A program made the position numbers and the translations under genes. From Kribbella sandramycini (GTDB lineage: Bacteria > Actinomycetota > Actinomycetes > Propionibacteriales > Kribbellaceae), in the NCBI RefSeq assembly GCF_013131805.1, contig NZ_JABJRC010000002.1, positions 868,001 through 932,000 of the forward strand: DNA of 64,000 bases. The letters are read 5' to 3'. A model generated the notes under the pieces. That model searched no databases and had not been told where the DNA came from. It saw only the letters and a list, made by a program, of their open reading frames with translations. This document shows positions 17,297 to 25,127 of the stretch, one piece after another (the stretch's first letter is position 1; each line of letters opens with the position of its first letter).

Positions 17297-17563
17297 GTGA
17301 GTGGGGGCGGTCCGGGCTTCGGCGGCAACGACGCACATCTCGGGAGCGACAGCGACGAGGCGAACTCGGCGTGGAACAACCACGGCTCGTACTACCTCGC
17401 GATGTTCGACCACGAGAACTTCCGCGGATCGTGTATCTACCTGGAGCCGAAGTCCTGGGTCTGGCGGCTGTCGCAGGCCGGCGGTTGGGAAGACCAGATC
17501 ACCTCGATCCGCTGGCACGCGAACCGTCCGTCCGGTTGTCTGCGGGTCGGCGAGCCGGTCTGA
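17297..17563 (+). pseudogene. Fragment of a peptidase-inhibitor I36/beta-gamma-crystallin-like protein
   Basis: About 88 residues from a weak GTG with no close RBS and no signal peptide. The block YYLAMFDHENFRG, CIYLEPKSWVWRL and WEDQITSIRWH resembles the beta/gamma-crystallin-like I36 inhibitor fold, which is normally secreted. Loss of the leader suggests a decayed 5' end; a short intact cytosolic protein is possible. Confidence 0.5.
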
Positions 17564-17588
17564 CGGACGACCCCCGCGTCTCTGCTGC

Positions 17589-18695
17589 TCAGGTGGGGCG
17601 GCGGAGGTGGCGGGGGACGGCGCGCATGACGCGGCCGAGGTCGTCGGTGATGGCGGTGACGCGTTCGGAGCGGCCGTCGTCGTCGATGTAGATCATGACG
17701 GTGCGGACGTCGGCGTGGCCGGAGAGTTCTTGGATGTCTTCGGCGTTGAGGCCGCGGCGTTTCTGGTCGGTGATGGCGGTGGCGCGGAGGGAGTGCGGGG
17801 TGACTTTCTCGGGGCGGGGGATGTTGGCCGTTCTGGCCAGGCGGCGGAGTAGGCGGGTGACGTCGTGGCGGTCGAGACGGTGGCCGTTGGCGTCGGCGAT
17901 GAGTGGGGCGGGGCCCGTGCCGGCCCAGGGCGGGCGGATGGCGACGTACAGGTCGAGGAGCTCGGCGACGGTGGTTTCGAGGGGGACGCGGACCGACTCG
18001 CCGCCCTTGCGGGTGACGACGAGCCAGGTACGCCGACCCTCGTCATGCCGGTCGGCGTCGTCGATCGCGCACAGCTCGGAGACGCGGAGCGCGCCGGTGA
18101 ACAGCAGGCCGACCACGAGCGCGTCGCGGACGTCGGTCGCCGCGGCGAGCAGCGCGGTGATGTCGTCGGCATGGAGGACCCGGGCCGAGGTCGCCCGGCG
18201 GCCGCGGCGGAACTTCGGGCGATGGTCGTCGTCGGAGATGGGGGAGAGGACGGGAAGACCCCAGCTCGCGGCGTACCGGTAGAGGCTGGACAGGGTGGAG
18301 AGCCGGCGGGCGATCGAGGACTCCGAAGCGCCGGCGTCTTGCTGCTGTGACAGCCACATGGTGACCTCGCCACGATGCAGGTCGAGGGCGAAGCGTTCGC
18401 GGCCGAGCTCGCGGCGGGCCCACTCCGCCCAGAGAAGCAGATCGTCGGCGTACGCGATCCGCGTCTGCGGGCTGGCCCGGCGGCTCCCGCCCAGCCAGAG
18501 GACGGTCAGGGCTGTCAGCTCCGGAGTGAGCACTTCGGTTAGCAGGTCGAGGCGGTCGACGGTCTCGGCCGACCGATCGGCTCCAACTGGTCTTCGGGCG
18601 CCTAGTGAGCGGCGTACGGCGGCTTCCGTCACCCCATCAGGTTTTGGCTGCTCGACCACAGCTCCTTGAAAGCGCCTCGCCAGCTCGTCGTCCAC
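17589..18695 (-). CDS. Tyrosine recombinase/integrase with all catalytic residues
   Basis: 368 residues. The N-terminal SAM-like core-binding domain spans about 60-165; the catalytic domain carries Arg204 (GALRVSEL), Lys230 (TRKGG), His301 and Arg304 (PHSLRATAI), His327 (LSGHADV) and the nucleophile Tyr336 (MIYID). Xer-like in layout but with an extra 50-residue N-terminus. GTG start at 18695 has a TAAGAT -10-like box at 18708-18703, so a leaderless transcript is likely. A 24-bp dif-like palindrome touches that box. No integrase-type excisionase, relaxase or phage gene is nearby. Role inferred: site-specific recombination at the adjacent site. Confidence 0.88.
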   Translation of the reverse strand: MDDELARRFQGAVVEQPKPDGVTEAAVRRSLGARRPVGADRSAETVDRLDLLTEVLTPELTALTVLWLGGSRRASPQTRIAYADDLLLWAEWARRELGRERFALDLHRGEVTMWLSQQQDAGASESSIARRLSTLSSLYRYAASWGLPVLSPISDDDHRPKFRRGRRATSARVLHADDITALLAAATDVRDALVVGLLFTGALRVSELCAIDDADRHDEGRRTWLVVTRKGGESVRVPLETTVAELLDLYVAIRPPWAGTGPAPLIADANGHRLDRHDVTRLLRRLARTANIPRPEKVTPHSLRATAITDQKRRGLNAEDIQELSGHADVRTVMIYIDDDGRSERVTAITDDLGRVMRAVPRHLRRPT

Positions 18696-18707
18696 AGCGG
18701 AGATCTT

Positions 18708-18731
18708 AGCGCATAACGGGGATTATGCGCT
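18708..18731. other. dif-like 24-bp palindrome at the recombinase start
   Basis: Arms AGCGCATAA (18708-18716) and TTATGCGCT (18723-18731) are perfect reverse complements flanking a 6-bp centre CGGGGA. A pair of roughly 9-11-bp arms around a 6-bp centre ending in ATAA/TTAT is the layout of Xer dif sites. It could be the recombinase's crossover site, its autoregulatory operator, or both. Confidence 0.6.
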
Positions 18732-18831
18732 CTCCGTCGATCTTGTTCAGTAGCGATAGTTCAGTTCAGCCTGACGAAACCAAACTAACTAAAGACGAAA
18801 CGGAATCGACGAAATGTGATAGGGTGCGAGG

Positions 18832-19950
18832 ATGACGACGGCGGAGATTGAGCAGACTGCACAGGCGCGCGTGGGGCTGTGTGAGTTCCCGGGAGTGAAC
18901 TGTCCGAACCCGAAGCAGGCAGATGCGGGCTCGACCGGGCGGCCGCCGAAGTACTGCGGGATCGAGGGGCCGGGGGTCGACGGGAAGCCGGTCGTCCACA
19001 ACAAGGCGACGGCTTGGGCGGCCAAGAAGGCTGTTCAGAAGCGTCCGAGTGACGCGACCGGCGTGGTGAGCGCGGCGCCGGTGGTTACTGGGCCGGTGAC
19101 GACCGCTCGGGCCACCCTGGAGAACCAGATGCTCGAGCTGCCGCGCCGGCTTGATCAATTGCAGGAGTTTCTGACCGGGATCGCTGAGGCGGTCCGTGCG
19201 TACGGCTCGGCGGAGGCTGTTGCGGCCGAGGTCGAGCAGTTACAGGCGTCATCGCGGGCTCAGTTGGCTGAGTCGGAGCGGCTGCGTGGCGAGGAGGAGC
19301 ACCGCCGTCGGCAGGCTGAGCAGCAGGCTGCGGAGGCTGAAGACGCGCGAGATGAGGCGGACGCCGCCGCCCAGGAGGCGTTCGAGCTGCTCGTCACCGC
19401 GCACCGCGAGACCGCTGCCGCGCTGGCCGCCGCTGAAGAGGCTCGTGACGAAGCCGCCGCCGCACGCGAGCTAGCCGCGGCTGAGCTGGCCGAGGCGCGC
19501 CAAGAGCTGGCCACCGCACGACAGACCGCGGCTGCTGACCTCCAGCAGCTCCGCGCCGAGTCGGACAAGCGCCTGGCAGACCTCCAAACCGCCACCGAAA
19601 CCCAGCTCGACGAAATCCGCGCCGCCGCGAGAGCCGCCCAAACCGCCAAAGCCACCGCGGACGCCGAACGTCAAGCAGCCCTCCAAGCCGCCGACGCGCT
19701 CCGCACCGAGCTCCGCGACCTCCACACCCAGCACCGCACCGAGCTCGACGCCCTCCGCGCCGATCACCGAGCAGACCGCAACCAGCTCCGCACCGACCAC
19801 CAAACCCAACTGGCCGACCTCAAACAAGCCGCCGCCGACCGCCTGGCCGCCGCCACCCAGGCCCAACAATCCGCCGAACAAACCGCCGACGCCCTCCGCA
19901 CCCAACTAGCCACCCACCTAACCCCACCCCCCACCCCAGACTCCGAGTAG
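18832..19950 (+). CDS. Zinc-knuckle plus long coiled-coil protein (KfrA-like architecture)
   Basis: 372 residues. Cys17, Cys24, Cys42 and His56 in a Gly/Pro-rich head (LCEFPGVNCPNP, GRPPKYCG, VVHNKAT) look like a zinc-binding module; the region 110-360 is an almost unbroken Ala/Glu/Arg/Gln coiled coil, with heptads such as LAEARQELATARQTAAADLQ. The layout recalls KfrA-type plasmid DNA-binding coiled-coil proteins, but sequence homology cannot be claimed. It is divergent from the recombinase; a TGTGATAGGGT -10-like element at 18815-18825 suggests a near-leaderless start. Function unknown; a DNA-organising or partition role is inference. Confidence 0.8.
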   Translation: MTTAEIEQTAQARVGLCEFPGVNCPNPKQADAGSTGRPPKYCGIEGPGVDGKPVVHNKATAWAAKKAVQKRPSDATGVVSAAPVVTGPVTTARATLENQMLELPRRLDQLQEFLTGIAEAVRAYGSAEAVAAEVEQLQASSRAQLAESERLRGEEEHRRRQAEQQAAEAEDARDEADAAAQEAFELLVTAHRETAAALAAAEEARDEAAAARELAAAELAEARQELATARQTAAADLQQLRAESDKRLADLQTATETQLDEIRAAARAAQTAKATADAERQAALQAADALRTELRDLHTQHRTELDALRADHRADRNQLRTDHQTQLADLKQAAADRLAAATQAQQSAEQTADALRTQLATHLTPPPTPDSE

Positions 19951-20105
19951 CCCACCTAGCAGAACCGCGCGCGGTCCCCGCAGCAGACAGTCACGCGGCA
20001 GCGGCGACTCGGCAGGTCAGGCCGTCCAGCGCGGAAGCTGTCGGCCAATCCAGGTAGCCGGCGCCTCAGCCCGTGACAGGGCCGGGTGCGGTGACCTACA
20101 GGGCG

Positions 20106-20138
20106 ACGGCCCTCTCACCGGGGAGGTGAGAGGGCCGT
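20106..20138. terminator. Strong bidirectional hairpin between coiled-coil gene and protease
   Basis: Perfect 14-bp arms 20106-20119 and 20125-20138 (ACGGCCCTCTCACC and complement) with a 5-nt loop lie 13 nt after the protease stop, without a T-run. The remaining 19951-20105 stretch holds no recognisable gene. Confidence 0.75.
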
Positions 20139-20151
20139 GCGGGGGAGGGGG

Positions 20152-21360
20152 TCAGCCGAGGGTGAGGGTGACGCCGTAGTAGGAGGCTGCGTCGACGACG
20201 GGCTGGTAGAAGGAGTAGGAGCCGGTGGCGTTGCCGCCCTGGTTCCAGCCGCAGTCGTGGCCGTCGTTCGGGCCGCCGGAGGTCATGCCCTGGGCGATGG
20301 TGCCGGAGATGTAGGCGCCGCCGGAGTCGCCGCCCTCGGTGCAGACGGTGGACCGGGCCAAGCCGCTGGTGCGGGTGATGCTGCCGCCCGCGCCGCCGTA
20401 GTTGACGGTCAGGTTGTACTGGGTGATCGAGCCGCAGGTCCAGCCGGTGGTGTTACCGGCCTTGCAGATCGTCGTCCCGACCGGGGCCTTGGAGGAGCCG
20501 GTGACGCGGGTGGTCTGGCCGTTGCGGTTGTCGATGTAGCCGCGGCCGATGTTGTTGGAGTCGATGTCCATCAGGCCCATGTCGACGCTCGGCGAGCCGG
20601 TGCGGAAGCGGCTCGCGATCCCGACACCGAGCCGGACGCCGGACCGGTTCTGCACCATCGGGTTGCCCTCGACGCAGTGGCCGGCGCTCAGCATCACGTT
20701 GTTGCCGCTCCGGGTGCCGGAGAAGCCGAGCGAGCAGTTCGTACCCGGGACCAGGTCCATGATCTGGCCGCCGATCACGTCGGCGGTCATCGACAACGTG
20801 GTGGTGTTGGTGCTGACGTCGACACCCGGGATTGCCTTGAGCTGCTTGACCAGCGCCGCGGTCTTGGCCGACTGCTTACCCGGCTGCAGCACGACCTGCA
20901 GCCGGTCGGTCGGCAGGTCCGCGCCGATCGACTGCACCTGCAGCGAGCCGGACTTGTCGGCCAGCGCCTGGACCTGCTGCTGGAGCTTGGCCAGGGCCTT
21001 CTCACCACGAGCGACGGTCCGGGGGCTCAGACCGTGCTCACGAGCGACCTCGGCAGCCTTGGCCGAGTGCACGTTGACGACCAGCTGGCGCTTGGCGTCG
21101 AAGAACGCGCCGTCGAGGTTGGCCGTCTCCTTCTTGGCCGTCTCGAACGCGTTCGCCTTGGCGTGCTCACCGTCCAGGCGGACCTTGGCCTGGGCCGCGG
21201 TCACGCCCCAGGTCTTGCCGAGGACGTCGTACACGCCATCGGCCGGGGCGGGGACGGGAGCGCTCGACGCGGTCTGCATCGGCGCCAGGGCGGCGGCGCC
21301 GAGCCCGAGTGCGAGCACGGCGCCGGCGAGGGACTTACGGGGGCGGGTTGGGAAGCGCAT
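20152..21360 (-). CDS. Secreted S1 serine protease, alpha-lytic/streptogrisin type with pro-region
   Basis: 402 residues. Signal peptide to about residue 34, then an about 165-residue pro-domain (alpha-lytic-like, with KLQQQVQALADKSGSLQVQS), then the mature chymotrypsin-fold domain. Catalytic triad: His in LSAGHCVEG, Asp in SVDMGLMDID, Ser in EGGDSGGAYISG. Cysteine pairs (NCSLGFSG/GHC, ICKAGNTTGWTCG, STVCTEGG/HDCGWN) match secreted homologues. It digests extracellular protein; the pro-region acts as folding chaperone. Upstream 21361-21595 has no gene. Confidence 0.93.
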   Translation of the reverse strand: MRFPTRPRKSLAGAVLALGLGAAALAPMQTASSAPVPAPADGVYDVLGKTWGVTAAQAKVRLDGEHAKANAFETAKKETANLDGAFFDAKRQLVVNVHSAKAAEVAREHGLSPRTVARGEKALAKLQQQVQALADKSGSLQVQSIGADLPTDRLQVVLQPGKQSAKTAALVKQLKAIPGVDVSTNTTTLSMTADVIGGQIMDLVPGTNCSLGFSGTRSGNNVMLSAGHCVEGNPMVQNRSGVRLGVGIASRFRTGSPSVDMGLMDIDSNNIGRGYIDNRNGQTTRVTGSSKAPVGTTICKAGNTTGWTCGSITQYNLTVNYGGAGGSITRTSGLARSTVCTEGGDSGGAYISGTIAQGMTSGGPNDGHDCGWNQGGNATGSYSFYQPVVDAASYYGVTLTLG

Positions 21361-21595
21361 TCGTCACATCCGATTCCTCTTGGAGCCTGCCTCGGAGGCT
21401 CCGGTGCACTGAATCGTTGAGGTGACACAGGATGACGACAAGGGCACAGCAGGTCACGCAGGTCCGGGCAAGGGAATGCCTTCGGCCGGTCCCGGCGACC
21501 GGCGCCGGCGTCGAGGGTGAACGTTCGGCGAACGGATCCGGCCGAAAGGCAGGACGAGGGGGAGCCTGCGCCCGGCCATTCTGAAGTAGACCGGT

Positions 21596-22828
21596 TTAGT
21601 TTCCGGCGTCCAATTCGTCGCGCCGACGGGTCAAATACGCGATTTCTGCCGAGTTCCCGGCAAATTCAACGGCTTTGTCGAGGGCCGCGCGTGATTCGTC
21701 GGCCCGGCCCAGCCGGCGGAGCAGATCCGCCCGCGTCACGTGGTACGCGTGGTACCGGGCGAGGCTCTCGGCGAGCCGGTCGACCGCGGCCAGCGCGACC
21801 TCCGGCCCGTCCAGCTCGGCGACGGCGATCGCGCGGTTCAGCGCGACGATCGGGGACCGGTCGATCCGGGTCAGCTGGTTGTAGAGGGCCACGACCTGCG
21901 ACCAGTCCGTCTCCTCGACCTTGCGCGCCGAGGTGTGGACGGCGTTGACCGCCGCGAGAATCTGATAGCGACCGGGCGGTACGCCGGTCGCCAGCCGCGC
22001 GCGGACCAGCGCATGCCCTTCGGCGATCAGCTCCGCGTCCCACGCCGCCCGGTCCTGTTCGCCGAGCGGAACGAGTTCGCCGGCCGCCGAGATCCGCGCC
22101 GTACGCCGAGCCTCGGTCAACAACATCAACGCGAGCAGACCGGTGACTTCGCCGTCGTCCGGCAACAGCGCATGGATCAGCCGCGTCAACCGGATCGCCT
22201 CGCCGGTCAGCTCCCGGCGGACCGGATCGGTATCGGGCCCGGTCGCGAGATAGCCCTCGTTGAAAACGAGGAAAAGCACCGCGAGGACGCCGGACACCCG
22301 CTCGGGCAGATCCCCGGCCGCGGGCACCCGGTACGGAATCTTCGCCGCCTTGATCTTGCCTTTCGCCCGGCTGATCCGCTGGCCCATCGTCGTCTCCTGG
22401 ACCAGGAACGCGCGGGCGATCTCCGGCACGGTCAGCCCGCCGATCATCCGCAGCGTCAGCGCGACCCTGGTCTCCAGAGCGAGCGCCGGATGGCAGCAGG
22501 TGAAGATCAGCCGCAGCCGCTCGTCGTCGATCACCCCGAGCGGCTCGGGCGGTTCGGCGTACGCCTGCTGGGCCTCGCGATGTTTGTCGTCGCGTTTGCT
22601 CTCCCGCCGCAGCCGGTCGATCGCCTTCCGGTTCGCGGTCGTGGTCAGCCAGGCGCCCGGGTTCGGCGGTACGCCGTCCTCCGGCCACCGCGCGACCGCC
22701 GTCGCGAACGCCTCGGCCGCGGCCTCCTCGGCGATGTCGAGATCCCCGAACCGCTTGGCCAGCGACGCGACCACCCGCGCCCACTCGCCGCGGTGCGCCG
22801 CGCTGATCGCCGCCGGAACGTCGCTCAC
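21596..22828 (-). CDS. ECF42-type RNA polymerase sigma factor with DUF6596 C-terminal extension
   Basis: 410 residues. Sigma region 2 (DIAEEAAAEAFATAVARWPEDGVPPNPGAWLTTTANRKAIDRLRRE) and region 4 (LTLRMIGGLTVPEIARAFLVQETTMGQRISRAKGKI) are followed by an about 220-residue TPR-like tail (VFNEGYLA, DRSPIVALNRAIAVAELDGPEVALA) characteristic of ECF42. These lack anti-sigma factors and are fused to a regulatory tail, and are linked to DGPF proteins; the gene for one overlaps its start by 4 bp. Confidence 0.92.
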   Translation of the reverse strand: MSDVPAAISAAHRGEWARVVASLAKRFGDLDIAEEAAAEAFATAVARWPEDGVPPNPGAWLTTTANRKAIDRLRRESKRDDKHREAQQAYAEPPEPLGVIDDERLRLIFTCCHPALALETRVALTLRMIGGLTVPEIARAFLVQETTMGQRISRAKGKIKAAKIPYRVPAAGDLPERVSGVLAVLFLVFNEGYLATGPDTDPVRRELTGEAIRLTRLIHALLPDDGEVTGLLALMLLTEARRTARISAAGELVPLGEQDRAAWDAELIAEGHALVRARLATGVPPGRYQILAAVNAVHTSARKVEETDWSQVVALYNQLTRIDRSPIVALNRAIAVAELDGPEVALAAVDRLAESLARYHAYHVTRADLLRRLGRADESRAALDKAVEFAGNSAEIAYLTRRRDELDAGN

Positions 22829-23148
22829 AGGAAGGCCCGCACCTCGACCCGCCGGTTGCAGTGCTTCGACCCCTCGGCCGCCAGCCGCAACGCCGTCTCC
22901 TGATCGGGCGCCTCGAAGATCCAGAACCCGGCCAGATACTCCTTCGTCTCCACGAACGGCCCGTCCGTGAACAGCGCCTCCGCCCCGCGCCCGTCCACCA
23001 CCGTCGCCGCCCCCGGAGCGGCCAGCCCACCGGCGAACACCCAGTTCCCGTCGGCGATCACCCGCGCATTGAACGCATCAATAGCAGCCATCTCGTCTGC
23101 CGTCGCCGACCCCGTCCGATCATCGATCACCGAAACGAAGAACTGCAT
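22825..23148 (-). CDS. YciI/DGPF domain protein partner of ECF42
   Basis: 107 residues with a ferredoxin-like YCII fold: TDGPFVETKEYLAGFWIFEAPDQETALRLA is the DGPF signature. Its stop overlaps the sigma factor start by 4 bp (ATGA), so translation is probably coupled. The family is a suspected ligand or enzyme module; in ECF42 loci it is the usual regulated partner. Confidence 0.92.
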   Translation of the reverse strand: MQFFVSVIDDRTGSATADEMAAIDAFNARVIADGNWVFAGGLAAPGAATVVDGRGAEALFTDGPFVETKEYLAGFWIFEAPDQETALRLAAEGSKHCNRRVEVRAFL

Positions 23149-23188
23149 CACCAACCCCCTCCTCGACGAGCTTCCAGAACCGACCTTC

Positions 23189-23647
23189 TCACGACAGCAA
23201 CCGCGTGAGCTGGAGCTGGACGTCCGGCGGGTACATGCCATGGCGATCCAGCTCGGCAGGCGTCGCCCAATACAGCTCGAAGCTGTTGTCAGGTCGGTTG
23301 TCCTCCGCCTCAGGGCCGGAGAGCCGCGGGGTGCCTTGAACGTTCGCGACCATGTAGTAGTGCACGGTGCGGACGTTATGAGAACCGATCCACAGGAGAC
23401 GGTCGATCGTGGCAGTAAGCGTCGTCTCCTCCGCCAGCTCGCGGATCGCGGCCTCCCCGGGAGTCTCACCGTCCTCGACGTGACCGCCGGGCAGGACGGC
23501 GTACCGATGCCCGGCACACTCGGGGCCGGGGGCTCGAAACGCCTGGCACATCGCGCAGGTATCCGCCCGCGACTCACGCAGGTAGCGCTTGATGATCAAG
23601 ACTTTGCCTGCGTCGACAACAACTGTGGCTGCGCGGGGGATGGGCAT
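23189..23647 (-). CDS. Nudix hydrolase with CxxC insertion
   Basis: 152 residues. The Nudix box runs GGHVEDGETPGEAAIRELAEE, with the metal-binding Glu residues in place. Before it sits a Cys-rich insert (CAMCQ...PECAGHRYA), which could hold zinc and is uncommon in Nudix hydrolases. Substrate unknown (nucleoside diphosphate derivative). The strongly antisense ORFs opposite are ignored. Confidence 0.88.
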   Translation of the reverse strand: MPIPRAATVVVDAGKVLIIKRYLRESRADTCAMCQAFRAPGPECAGHRYAVLPGGHVEDGETPGEAAIRELAEETTLTATIDRLLWIGSHNVRTVHYYMVANVQGTPRLSGPEAEDNRPDNSFELYWATPAELDRHGMYPPDVQLQLTRLLS

Positions 23648-23696
23648 GGGAGGAGCTTGCCAGTGCCCTCCGACAGTTTCAGGCCCTCCGACAGTT

Positions 23697-25094
23697 TCAG
23701 CCGTTCGCCGGGCGGGTGGTCAGGGGATGGTGGAGGTGGCGGTCGAGGTCGGCGGTGGTGAGGGGGACAACGTTCCAGACGGCGTGGGCCGAGTCGGGGG
23801 TGATGGCCAGGTGAACTCGGTGCGGGCTGGTGATGAGGTGAAGGTCGGCGGTGAAGGTGTCGGCTTGCCAGGCGCCGCGGGCGACGATCGGCCGGCCGGA
23901 CGGCGAACTCTCGCGCCAGTCCTGATGGCCGACGTCGATCTGGTGCGGGCCGAGCGTGAGCCGCCAGCCGTCGCCGACCGGATCAAGGACGACCGGGGTC
24001 CCGGCGGGGAGGGCCGACTCCGCGGGGGAGGCGTCGATCGTGGTCTTGAGCGAGCGGTCCGGGTCGGCTGCTCCGGAGGGGGCCGGCAGGCTGAGGCCGC
24101 GGAGACGCTCGGCCAGGGCAGCGTCGTCCTCGGGTGTGGGGGCGGTGTTCAGCAGGTTGTCCCAGAACAGGCCAGGGATCACCGTCTCGGGGACGAGCGT
24201 CGCGGTCATCGCGACGACCAGGTCGTGTTCCGGGACGACGGCACAGGTCTGCCCCCACGAGCCGCTGCCCATGAAGCCGTGCCGCGTCGGCCAGAACTGA
24301 TAGCCGTACCCGCACAGGAAGTCCGGATTCGCTCCCCAGTTCGGCAGCGGAACGGTATCGGCGTGCTTCCTGGTCGCCAGCTCGATCCACTCGGCCGAAA
24401 CCAGCCGCCGCTCACCCCAGACACCACCGCGCCGCAACAGCTCACCGAACGCCGCAACCGCCTCGGTGGTCAGATGCAGACCGTGGAACCCGTACACCAG
24501 CCCACCGCCGACATGATCCCAATCGGCGTGCTCGATCCCCATCGGGCCGAACAGGCGCTCGCCGAGCAGCTCCGGCAGACTGCGGCCGGTCACCCGCTCG
24601 ACCATCCGGGCCAGGATGAACGTGGTCGCGTTGTCGTACACGTGCGTCTCGGCGTCGGTCAGCGGCAGCCGCAGGAACCCCTTCACCAAATCCTGCGGCT
24701 CCAGCTCCCACGCCGGCAGCAGGCTGTCCTCGGGATACCCGACCGTCATTGACAACAGATGATGAACCGTCAGCCGCCGCCCGCGCTCGGCGATATCCAC
24801 AGGCACGTGATCAGGCAGTACGTCGACGATCCGGTCATCCAGCGCCAGCAGCCCTTCCTCGATCGCGAACCCGACCGCGATCGACGTGAACGACTTGGTC
24901 AGCGAGTAGAGCAGATGCGGCCGGTCGGCGTCGTACGGCGTCCACCAGCCCTCGGCCACGACCTGCCCGCGGTGCACGATCATCAGCGAGTGGCACTCGA
25001 CGGAGTGCGCCTCGAGCTCGTCCAGCAAGGTGAGGATCGCACGCGAGGACATCCCCGTGGCGGCCGGCGTCGACCGAGGCAGCAACTCAGACAT
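23697..25094 (-). CDS. Serine hydrolase of the beta-lactamase (PBP/esterase) family
   Basis: 465 residues with no signal peptide. Active site Ser64-x-x-Lys67 (SLTKSF) and the Tyr-x-Asn motif HVYDNATTFI match class C beta-lactamase-like esterases/D-aminopeptidases; HLLSMTVGYPEDS and GFHGLHLTTEAVAAFGELLRRGG are typical of family members. The last about 110 residues form a separate beta-rich C-terminal domain. Substrate unknown. Confidence 0.87.
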   Translation of the reverse strand: MSELLPRSTPAATGMSSRAILTLLDELEAHSVECHSLMIVHRGQVVAEGWWTPYDADRPHLLYSLTKSFTSIAVGFAIEEGLLALDDRIVDVLPDHVPVDIAERGRRLTVHHLLSMTVGYPEDSLLPAWELEPQDLVKGFLRLPLTDAETHVYDNATTFILARMVERVTGRSLPELLGERLFGPMGIEHADWDHVGGGLVYGFHGLHLTTEAVAAFGELLRRGGVWGERRLVSAEWIELATRKHADTVPLPNWGANPDFLCGYGYQFWPTRHGFMGSGSWGQTCAVVPEHDLVVAMTATLVPETVIPGLFWDNLLNTAPTPEDDAALAERLRGLSLPAPSGAADPDRSLKTTIDASPAESALPAGTPVVLDPVGDGWRLTLGPHQIDVGHQDWRESSPSGRPIVARGAWQADTFTADLHLITSPHRVHLAITPDSAHAVWNVVPLTTADLDRHLHHPLTTRPANG

Positions 25095-25127
25095 GCAGGG
25101 AACCTAACAATTGCCCGCAACCGATTT

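Noticed and set aside
17589..20138. Integrated plasmid or phage
   Set aside because: A recombinase alone is present; no relaxase, replication, excisionase, capsid or tRNA attachment duplicate is seen within the window.
20137..21420. 427-codon + frame opposite the S1 protease
   Set aside because: Antisense to a protease with an intact catalytic triad; translation is Gly/Ala/Arg/Asp-rich without a fold.
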